Assembly: GCF_003544855.1 (NCBI RefSeq)
Contig: NZ_CP032101.1
Location: forward strand, 2,232,001 to 2,296,000
Source of the DNA: Malaciobacter marinus
GTDB lineage: Bacteria; Campylobacterota; Campylobacteria; Campylobacterales; Arcobacteraceae
Direction of reading: 5' to 3'
DNA: 64,000 nucleotides
Part shown: piece after piece, positions 25,234-31,894 of the stretch
Numbering within the stretch: position 1 is the stretch's first letter
Layout: each line of letters starts with the position of its first letter
The notes under the pieces: generated by a model
What the model was told of the DNA's origin: nothing
What the model saw: only the letters and a program-made list of their open reading frames with translations
Databases searched by the model: none
Position numbers and translations under genes: made by a program

Positions 25234-26404
25234 TTTCTAATCCTTTATTTTTGTAGTGTTCACTCATCTCTTCATCCCAAGGAAAAAATGCAGTCACTAA
25301 ACATACAAGTGCAATAAATAACATCCAATTAGCTAAAACAGCTGTTATACTTCCCTGTCCTAATAAATGTGGTGTATATTCTAAAAAACCAGGAGTACTT
25401 CTTGGAATCGTTTGTCCACCAATTACTGTATTCCATCTAAATAACCAAACTCCAATTGCAACAACAATACCTGTAATAAATACAAGAGGAAAATTATTTC
25501 TAAGTTTAGTAAAGCCAATAATCATAGGAATTAATAAGCATAATATATATTCAACATACAATGTCATCTCAAAGTGTATTGTAAAAAACTCTACTAAGTA
25601 ATTTTTAGGGTCGTTTCCAAAGGCTATTGCAAAGCTTAACCATAATGCTCTAATTACTAAATCAATTACAATAAACCAAGCTAGGAGTTTTGCAAGTTCT
25701 GCAATAATTGAACCATCAACTCTTTTTTGTTCTGTAAAAAACTTTTGAAAAATAGGAATTAACACAAGTAATAAACCCGTACCTGAAACCATAGCAGAAG
25801 CTAAAAAAAGTATAGGCATAAGTGGTGTACTCCATAAAGAGTTTGCATGAACTGCACCTAAAATATATCCAGTATATCCATGAACACAAAGTGCAAGAGG
25901 TATCCCTACTGCTCCTAAAATAAATCCTAAATGATGATCTTTTTTACTTTCTTCTTCATTTATTTGTTTTCTTCCTAAAGTTAATATTAAGTAGAATCTT
26001 TTCTTTATTCCACTACTATTATGCATCCTTTTTACAAAAAATGGTCTATACAATACTAATGCTTCAAAAAATATCAATATGGGATAGGCTATTAGTAGCA
26101 ATACACCCCATTTCATAGGTGAAGTTGGAAAGTTTTCCCAGCCATTTAAAAAGAAATTCATTACTCTTCCTGGTTGAGTTAAATCATCTATTAAATTCAT
26201 TGGTGCTGCAATTAATAAAACTAATGCCATTAAAAGTGAAAACCCAGCAATTGGTTTATATTTTTCCATACCAAACACATGAGCAAAACTTGAAATAATA
26301 AAAGCAGCCGCAGAACTTCCTGTAAACCAAAAATAGTTTGGTACATCTATACCCCAAACTCTATCAGGAGTTACCGCTGATAATGTAGTAATTAGTGTAT
26401 CCAT
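25226..26404 (-). CDS. ttrC: NrfD/TtrC-type quinol-oxidising membrane subunit
   Basis: This 392-residue integral membrane protein has about nine hydrophobic segments in the NrfD/PsrC family pattern (N-Y-F-W-F-T-G-S-S-A-A-A-F near residue 25). It should anchor the A and B subunits and take electrons from menaquinol. It overlaps both neighbours (1 base with ttrB, 8 with ttrA). It is longer than Salmonella TtrC (about 340 residues). Confidence 0.82.
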   Translation of the reverse strand: MDTLITTLSAVTPDRVWGIDVPNYFWFTGSSAAAFIISSFAHVFGMEKYKPIAGFSLLMALVLLIAAPMNLIDDLTQPGRVMNFFLNGWENFPTSPMKWGVLLLIAYPILIFFEALVLYRPFFVKRMHNSSGIKKRFYLILTLGRKQINEEESKKDHHLGFILGAVGIPLALCVHGYTGYILGAVHANSLWSTPLMPILFLASAMVSGTGLLLVLIPIFQKFFTEQKRVDGSIIAELAKLLAWFIVIDLVIRALWLSFAIAFGNDPKNYLVEFFTIHFEMTLYVEYILCLLIPMIIGFTKLRNNFPLVFITGIVVAIGVWLFRWNTVIGGQTIPRSTPGFLEYTPHLLGQGSITAVLANWMLFIALVCLVTAFFPWDEEMSEHYKNKGLENE

Positions 26405-27186
26405 TATTTATCTCCTCTTTGTGTTGCCCACTCTTTTGGTTTTAAACCAATAACTTCTCTCATCATATCGTCTAAACTTACTGTTGCATTCAATAAATTC
26501 TCAACTCTTCCATCTAAACCTATATAAAAAACTTGTGGTTTTGTTCCTTGTTCATTTTTAAGTACAGTTGTAGGAAAATTTGCTAATAATTTTGATATTT
26601 CTGAATTTTTATCTTTTAAATCACCAAAAATCCTTGCTCCACCAACACATGTTTCAACACATGCAGGTAAAAGACCTTCGTCAACTCTATGGGCACAAAA
26701 AGTACACTTATCAATAACTTTTGTCTCTTTATTCATAAATCTTTTATCATAGGGGCAGGCATTTTCACAATATCCACATCCCCAACACACTTCACTATCT
26801 ACTACAACAATTCCGTCTTCCCTTTTAAAAGTAGCTCCTGTTGGACATACAGGAACACAAGCGGGATCATCACAATGGTTACATAACTGTGGTAAAAAAC
26901 TTTTTCTTACATTTGGAAATTCTCCAATTTCCATTTCTGTAACAAACGTTCTATTTTGTCCATTTGGTACACTATTTTCTACCATACAAGCAGAAGTACA
27001 AGCTTGACAACCAATACATTGTCTTAAATCAATAATCATTGAATATTGTTTTAATTTATTTCCAATATATCTTGAATCTTTCGCATCTCGACCGGGATTT
27101 TGTAAAGTAAAGGCATTTGCAGATGTACCTGCTGCAACAAGTGTTGCAAACCCACCTTTTATAAATTCTCTTTTGGATTTGTCCAT
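26404..27186 (-). CDS. ttrB: TtrB-like 4x[4Fe-4S] electron-transfer subunit
   Basis: This 260-residue protein contains four ferredoxin-type Cys groups (C-I-G-C-Q-A-C-T-S-A-C; C-N-H-C-D-D-P-A-C-V-P-V-C-P; C-W-G-C-G-Y-C-E-N-A-C-P; C-T-F-C-A-H with C-V-E-T-C). Its N-terminus, S-K-R-E-F-I-K-G-G with a following hydrophobic stretch and A-N-A, is a Tat signal with Lys-Arg in place of Arg-Arg. Salmonella TtrB is known for the same rare KR signal, which supports the ttr assignment. AAGGAG precedes the ATG. It passes electrons from TtrC to TtrA. Confidence 0.82.
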   Translation of the reverse strand: MDKSKREFIKGGFATLVAAGTSANAFTLQNPGRDAKDSRYIGNKLKQYSMIIDLRQCIGCQACTSACMVENSVPNGQNRTFVTEMEIGEFPNVRKSFLPQLCNHCDDPACVPVCPTGATFKREDGIVVVDSEVCWGCGYCENACPYDKRFMNKETKVIDKCTFCAHRVDEGLLPACVETCVGGARIFGDLKDKNSEISKLLANFPTTVLKNEQGTKPQVFYIGLDGRVENLLNATVSLDDMMREVIGLKPKEWATQRGDK

Positions 27187-27215
27187 AATATAGCTCCTTA
27201 AAATACTAAGTAAGG

Positions 27216-27231
27216 AACTATAACTATAACT
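27216..27231. promoter_or_regulatory. Tandem 6-base repeat upstream of ttrB
   Basis: AACTATAACTATAACT (AACTAT repeated 2.7 times) lies in the 83-base gap between the kinase gene and ttrB. OmpR-type regulators bind direct repeats, so this could be the site of the adjacent regulator. The repeat is seen; its role is inferred. Confidence 0.35.
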
Positions 27232-27269
27232 TGTGTGAGATTAGGGAGAATAATTTAATTTATAAATTT

Positions 27270-28973
27270 TTATAAGATTATTTCAAAACAAACGCCATTT
27301 TTATTATTTGAAACACTTAAAGAACCATTCATACTTTTTTCTATAATATTTTTACTCATATATAAACCTATTCCTGTTCCACTACTTGCATGTTTTGTAG
27401 TAACATAGGGTTCAAAAACCTTTTCAATAGGAGTTAAATTTATACCTCCTGCATTATCACAAAGAACTATCTTTGAGTTTTTATCTTCTTTAGAGATAGT
27501 AACTGTAATTATGGGATTGGCTATCTGTTTTTCAATAAAAGCATCTTTTGAATTACTTAATATATTTAATATAACTTGAGAAAACTCACTTTCATAACCA
27601 TTGATTAAAACTTCATCTTCAAATTTTAGATTGACTTTTATATTATAGTTTTCAAAACTTGAACTGATTAAAGATAAAGCACTTTGAACACTTTTATAAG
27701 GACTAAAAAAATCTTTTTGTTTATTTGGTTTAAAGAAATTCCTAAAATCATCTATTGTTTTAGACATAAATTCTATTTGTTCTTGGGATTGGTGTATTGA
27801 TTCTCTTAATTCTTTTAATGTTAACTTTCCTCTTTCATACTTTAGCTCAACTAAAACAAGGAGACTACTTAATTGAGTTAAAGGTTGTCTCCATTGATGT
27901 GCAATACTACCTATCATCTCTCCCATTGAAGCAAGTTTACTTTGATGAACTAATATTCTTTCTTTTTCCTTTGCTTCATTTTCTTTTTTAATTTTTAAAG
28001 CTACTTCTTGCTCTACTTTTTTTTCTAAATTTTTATTTAATAAGGATAACTCTTCTTGACTCTTTTCTAAATTACTATTACTAAGTTCTAATCTATCAAT
28101 TAAAACTTTAAACCCATAATGTAAAACAATTAAAGAGATAGTTCCCAAAATACTAAGTAAGAAAAAAGCTTTTAAAACAGTAAATGAAAGCCTTTCTTGC
28201 CCTGAAGTTATATCTTGAAAAAATATAATTTCAATTTTTTTATTATGATTATCTTTTAATAATGATATTCTATGTGTTGAATAAAGCTTATTATCCAATT
28301 CAAAATTAGTCTTTAAACTCTTTTTATTTCTATTTAAATGATTTTTTAAACTTGAATTTTTAAATTTTTCTAGAAAAAGTAATTGATTATCAAAAAGAAT
28401 ATAAGATTCAATATTTGCTAAATGATATATTTCAGATAGAAAAAATAGTGGGTCAATAAAAAATACTAAATAGCCTTTTTTATTTATTGATTCTATACTT
28501 ACTTTAAAATTTAAATCTTTTTTATTGTTTATGATAAAATTTAAATCCTTATTTATTTGTATATTTAAAGATGGTTTTTTTCCTAAATATGTGATTAGTT
28601 TTTTATTGTGATCATAAAAAGCCATTGTTTTTAAATAGTTATTTTCATTACTTAATATTTCCCATCGTTTTTTTGATAGTTCAAAAAGTCTTTTCTTATT
28701 ATTTAATTCTAAAGATTTTTCTATTTCAAAAGAGTTTAAATTAGCTAATCCTCTATTCTTATAAAATTTTTTTATTCTATAAATAGACTCCTTGTAAATT
28801 GAATTTAACTTTTTTTCATACTCATGTTGACTCTCATTTATAAACTCTTTAGTTGTTGAGTATTGTAAATATATAAAGAATAAAGATAAAATAAAAAACA
28901 TTCCAAGTACTAAAACAATAGTTTTTGTTTTAGTTGATGTATTATCATGAAGTGAATTAATATCAAATTTCAA
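27270..28973 (-). CDS. Membrane sensor histidine kinase next to ttr
   Basis: This 567-residue kinase has membrane helices at about 18-37 and 268-290 enclosing a periplasmic Cache-like sensor of about 230 residues. A coiled coil follows, then the HisKA-type helix with His359 (A-H-Q-W-R-Q-P-L) and a HATPase domain (I-L-N-S-x-x-D-A-F, D-N-A-G-G-I, F-E-P-Y-V-T-T-K, G-T-G-I-G-L-Y-M). It lacks the PhnD-like sensor of Salmonella TtrS, but holds the same genomic position in R-S-B-C-A order. It probably senses the substrate of the reductase or a related sulfur compound. It overlaps the response regulator gene by 11 bases. Confidence 0.88.
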   Translation of the reverse strand: MKFDINSLHDNTSTKTKTIVLVLGMFFILSLFFIYLQYSTTKEFINESQHEYEKKLNSIYKESIYRIKKFYKNRGLANLNSFEIEKSLELNNKKRLFELSKKRWEILSNENNYLKTMAFYDHNKKLITYLGKKPSLNIQINKDLNFIINNKKDLNFKVSIESINKKGYLVFFIDPLFFLSEIYHLANIESYILFDNQLLFLEKFKNSSLKNHLNRNKKSLKTNFELDNKLYSTHRISLLKDNHNKKIEIIFFQDITSGQERLSFTVLKAFFLLSILGTISLIVLHYGFKVLIDRLELSNSNLEKSQEELSLLNKNLEKKVEQEVALKIKKENEAKEKERILVHQSKLASMGEMIGSIAHQWRQPLTQLSSLLVLVELKYERGKLTLKELRESIHQSQEQIEFMSKTIDDFRNFFKPNKQKDFFSPYKSVQSALSLISSSFENYNIKVNLKFEDEVLINGYESEFSQVILNILSNSKDAFIEKQIANPIITVTISKEDKNSKIVLCDNAGGINLTPIEKVFEPYVTTKHASSGTGIGLYMSKNIIEKSMNGSLSVSNNKNGVCFEIIL

Positions 28974-29655
28974 GTTTATACCCTACCCCAAAAATATTTT
29001 TTATGCTATCTTTTCCAATTATTTTTCTTAACTCTTTTATTATTGCTTTTATTGCATCCTTTGTTGGAATACTTCCTTCACTCCATAAATAATCAAAAAT
29101 CTCTTCATATGTAACAACTTCATTTACTTTACTTATTAAATACTCTAACATTTTAGTCTCATTTTTTGATAGTGTTTTTATTTTTCCAGATACTTCAAAT
29201 GTTTTTAAAAAAGGATCATAAACTCCATTATCAATTTTAATTTTTGCTTTGTAATTATTTATTTCTAATGCTGCACTTAACAAACCCTCAATAATTGTTT
29301 TTTTTGAAAATGGTTTGATTAAAAATTTACAAATTTTTTGTTCAATAGCACGCCACAAGTACTCTTGCTCAGTATGTGCACTTAAAATAATCACAGGAAC
29401 CTTTTTATTATCTTCTCTAATTTTTGTCACAACATCAATTCCATCCAATTTTGGCATACAAATATCTAAAATAACAACATCTGGTTTATTATAGTAATAG
29501 TAATCTAAAGCTTCTTGTCCATCATTTACACTAATTACTTCACTAAAAAATAGTTCTAATATTTGTATTACATTTTTTTGTATTCCCTCTTCATCTTCTG
29601 CATATAAAACTTTTTTGTTAGATAATAAATTTAAAAGATATTCTTCTTTTTGCAT
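28963..29655 (-). CDS. OmpR-type response regulator next to ttr
   Basis: This 230-residue protein has a receiver domain (V-L-Y-A-E-D-E-E-G; phospho-acceptor Asp in V-V-I-L-D-I-C-M-P; C-K-F-L-I-K-P-F) and a winged-helix DNA-binding domain (about 140-228, ending F-G-V-G-Y-K-L-E). Salmonella TtrR is a LuxR/FixJ-type regulator, so this is a different family in the equivalent position. It overlaps the kinase gene and probably activates ttrBCA. Confidence 0.9.
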   Translation of the reverse strand: MQKEEYLLNLLSNKKVLYAEDEEGIQKNVIQILELFFSEVISVNDGQEALDYYYYNKPDVVILDICMPKLDGIDVVTKIREDNKKVPVIILSAHTEQEYLWRAIEQKICKFLIKPFSKKTIIEGLLSAALEINNYKAKIKIDNGVYDPFLKTFEVSGKIKTLSKNETKMLEYLISKVNEVVTYEEIFDYLWSEGSIPTKDAIKAIIKELRKIIGKDSIKNIFGVGYKLEI

Positions 29656-29794
29656 TTAAACCTCAATATTATTTATTTATTACAATAATACATAATCAAA
29701 ATAAAACTTTTCATAAAGCTTTATTTATTTATGCTGTTTTTAAACTTTTTATTCTAAGATATAGTATTAAATTATTTAAAGCAAAGGAGTTACT

Positions 29795-30304
29795 ATGACA
29801 TGTGCAATATTCTATGCAAGTAAAAGTGGATACGCAAAAGAGGTGGCAAATAAAATATCTTTTGCTTTAGATGAAATAAGAGTTTTTGATATAGGTGTTA
29901 CAGGAAGTGAGTATATTTCTGATTATAAGCACATAATTTTTGGAATACCAACTTGGGATCATGGTCAAATGCAAAAAGATTGGCAAAAAATATGGGATGA
30001 TTTTAAACATATAGATTTTAAAGGAAAAACTGTTGCAATTTTTGGTTTAGGAGATCAAAAAAAATATCCTGATGAATTTGCTGATGCAATGAGATATGTT
30101 TATGATGATTTGACTAAAAGTGGTGCAACTATTGTTGGCTTTACATCAACGCAAGGATATCAATTTAATCAATCAAAAGCAGTAGTCGATGATAAATTTG
30201 TAGGTTTAGTTATTGATGAACAAAATCAACCAGAATTAACAAATATAAGAATAAAAAATTGGACAGATGAGATAAAAGCAGATATTTTGCATGCTACATC
30301 TTAA
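29795..30304 (+). CDS. Divergent flavodoxin paralogue
   Basis: This 169-residue flavodoxin-like protein has an altered FMN phosphate loop, S-K-S-G-Y-A-K-E-V instead of S-S-T-G-N-T-E-E-V. Its isoalloxazine loop reads T-W-D-H-G-Q-M-Q-K-D-W instead of T-W-G-E-G-E-L-Q-D-D-W. The C-terminal core (V-V-D-D-K-F-V-G-L-V-I-D-E) is well kept. It has its own AAGGAG ribosome binding site and sits between the ttr regulator (divergent) and a canonical flavodoxin. It may bind FMN differently, have a shifted potential or serve a dedicated partner. Confidence 0.88.
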   Translation: MTCAIFYASKSGYAKEVANKISFALDEIRVFDIGVTGSEYISDYKHIIFGIPTWDHGQMQKDWQKIWDDFKHIDFKGKTVAIFGLGDQKKYPDEFADAMRYVYDDLTKSGATIVGFTSTQGYQFNQSKAVVDDKFVGLVIDEQNQPELTNIRIKNWTDEIKADILHATS

Positions 30305-30406
30305 TTTTTTATTAACAAATTCGACACTTATTTCAAATAAGACTATTTTTATCCTATTTTAATAAAATTGTGATTATAATTTCACAAAATATTAAAAGGA
30401 TATATT

Positions 30407-30910
30407 ATGGCAACTGCAATATTTTATGCAAGTAGCACAGGAAATACAGAAGAAATCGCAAGTAAGATTATTGATAAATTAGGCTTAGAGGATTCATATA
30501 ACATAACAGATAATCAAGAAGATGTAAAAAAAATCGCTGATTATGATAAAGTAGTAATTGCTACTTCAACTTGGGGTGATGGTGATTTACAAGATGATTG
30601 GGATGAAGCATGGGATGAGTTTCAAAAAATTGACTTTTCAAATAAAACTGTAGCTTTAGTAGCATTAGGTGATCAAGAAGGTTATGATGATACTTTCGTA
30701 AATTCACTTGGGACAATGTATGAACAAGTTTCAAAACAAGGTGCAAATGTTATTGGGTTTACATCAACAAATGGATATGAATTTGAGGAATCAACTGCTG
30801 TACAAGATGATAAATTTGTAGGTTTAGTTATTGATGAAGATAATCAAGATGATTTAACTGATGAAAGAATTGATAATTGGAGCGAACAAATTAAAGCAGA
30901 CATACTTTAA
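30407..30910 (+). CDS. Flavodoxin
   Basis: This 167-residue long-chain flavodoxin has the canonical phosphate loop S-S-T-G-N-T-E-E-I, T-W-G-D-G-D-L-Q-D-D-W and the acidic end D-E-D-N-Q-D-D-L. It is close to the copy at 21681. It is probably the main flavodoxin, an electron carrier for pyruvate and 2-oxoglutarate:acceptor oxidoreductases in Campylobacterota. It converges on fur across a terminator. Confidence 0.92.
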   Translation: MATAIFYASSTGNTEEIASKIIDKLGLEDSYNITDNQEDVKKIADYDKVVIATSTWGDGDLQDDWDEAWDEFQKIDFSNKTVALVALGDQEGYDDTFVNSLGTMYEQVSKQGANVIGFTSTNGYEFEESTAVQDDKFVGLVIDEDNQDDLTDERIDNWSEQIKADIL

Positions 30911-30911
30911 A

Positions 30912-30939
30912 TATTAAGGAGTTTTTATTCTCCTTAATA
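30912..30939. terminator. Bidirectional terminator between flavodoxin and fur
   Basis: TATTAAGGAG (30912-30921) pairs perfectly with CTCCTTAATA (30930-30939) around an 8-base T-rich loop between the convergent genes. Confidence 0.75.
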
Positions 30940-30946
30940 GTTTAAC

Positions 30947-31399
30947 TTATTTTTCTTCTTGACAATCTTTACAAGTTCCATATAGTTGCATTGAGTGGCT
31001 TGTAATTTTAAATTTATTTTTCTTTGCAATTCTATCTTGTCTTTTTTCTATTTCATCATCTAAAAACTCTACAATTTTGCCACATGAAGTACAAATCAAA
31101 TGGTCATGGTGAGATTTTGCGTTACTTTCGTATTTTTTACCTTCTGTTCCAAAAGCAATAGATGTTATTAGATTCACTTCTTCTAAAAATCCCAAAGCTC
31201 TATATACTGTAGCGATACCAATATTTGAATCTGAATATTTAGTTTTGATTTGATTATAAACATCTTCAGCACTTAAATGGTCTTCTGCATTAATAAGAAT
31301 ATCTAAAACAATCTCTCTTTGTTCAGTATATTTCAAACCTTTTTGTTTTACTATTCTTTTAAGCTCTTCTATTACTTCTTCATTATTATTGTTTGTCAT
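30947..31399 (-). CDS. fur: Ferric uptake regulator Fur
   Basis: This 150-residue protein has the N-terminal winged helix (G-L-K-Y-T-E-Q-R-E-I; G-I-A-T-V-Y-R-A-L) and metal sites H-H-D-H-L-I-C-T-S-C with a C-terminal C-K-D-C. Its sequence recalls C. jejuni Fur along its whole length (Q-G-L-K-Y-T, S-I-A-F-G-T-E-G-K-K-Y-E). It is the likely repressor acting on the TGATAAT-type boxes in this window. A second paralogue lies at 40448. Confidence 0.92.
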   Translation of the reverse strand: MTNNNNEEVIEELKRIVKQKGLKYTEQREIVLDILINAEDHLSAEDVYNQIKTKYSDSNIGIATVYRALGFLEEVNLITSIAFGTEGKKYESNAKSHHDHLICTSCGKIVEFLDDEIEKRQDRIAKKNKFKITSHSMQLYGTCKDCQEEK

Positions 31400-31483
31400 T
31401 AAAATACGCCCTTAAAATTTTATAAATAATTATAGTATATCTAAAGTTAACAAAAATTTCAACTTAACTTTTATAAGAAAATT

Positions 31484-31693
31484 TTATTTTTCTTTCAGTT
31501 TTTTCTTTTTTTTATCTGGTTGGTAAAGTAGATGGTGCCATAAAGCAAATCCACAAAAGGCTGCTCCTGCAACAATATGGGTCTTTTTTGCAACTTTATT
31601 TTTCATAAACATAGAAGTTACAACAGTTGCCCCAAGAGTCGCAGTCATTCCAATTTTAGCAACTTCTTTTTTTACTTCTTGATCAAATTCCAT
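31484..31693 (-). CDS. Small membrane protein of the iron island
   Basis: This 69-residue protein has two hydrophobic stretches (about 12-30 and 38-55) rich in Gly, Ala and Thr, a W-H-H-L-L segment and a very basic tail (K-K-K-K-K-L-K-E-K). Its ATG lies inside the end of the preceding 42-residue ORF (10-base overlap) with AAAGGA before it. It is in a short operon behind a perfect Fur box, downstream of the P1B-ATPase operon. It may be a membrane component of the same iron system. No family recognised. Confidence 0.6.
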   Translation of the reverse strand: MEFDQEVKKEVAKIGMTATLGATVVTSMFMKNKVAKKTHIVAGAAFCGFALWHHLLYQPDKKKKKLKEK

Positions 31694-31811
31694 TTCCTTT
31701 TTTCCTTCTTTGTCGTCTTTGTCTTCTTTGGATTGTTTTTTTTGTTCCTTTTAAAGTCTCGTATGTTAACGCTACTGTTAAAGCAGTAGCCAAAGGTAAA
31801 ATGAAAGGCAT
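31683..31811 (-). CDS. 42-residue membrane peptide with Arg-rich tail
   Basis: A short ORF with AAGGAG seven bases before its ATG encodes a peptide with a hydrophobic N-terminal half (P-F-I-L-P-L-A-T-A-L-T-V-A-L) and an extremely basic C-terminal half (Q-R-R-Q-R-R-Q-R-R-K-K). A perfect Fur box lies 12 bases upstream, and it overlaps the next gene. It could be an inner-membrane peptide whose tail binds acidic lipid, nucleic acid or a partner. No family recognised. Confidence 0.55.
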   Translation of the reverse strand: MPFILPLATALTVALTYETLKGTKKTIQRRQRRQRRKKGNGI

Positions 31812-31823
31812 AATTTCTCCTTA

Positions 31824-31838
31824 TGATAATAATTATCA
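31824..31838. promoter_or_regulatory. Perfect Fur box before the two small membrane proteins
   Basis: TGATAATAATTATCA is an exact 7-1-7 match to TGATAAT-N-ATTATCA. Confidence 0.8.
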
Positions 31839-31869
31839 ATATTTTACCTATTTTCCCTTTAAATAAAAC

Positions 31870-31884
31870 TGATATTAATTATCA
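31870..31884. promoter_or_regulatory. Second Fur-box-like sequence
   Basis: TGATATTAATTATCA has one mismatch to the 7-1-7 pattern and lies 46 bases from the perfect box, just after the end of the P1B ATPase gene. Confidence 0.6.
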
Positions 31885-31894
31885 TAATAAATAT

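Noticed and set aside
22213-27186. Polysulfide or thiosulfate reductase (Psr/Phs)
   Set aside because: The catalytic subunit is too long, and the B-C-A order with a KR Tat signal in the B subunit favours a Ttr-type enzyme; it remains an alternative.
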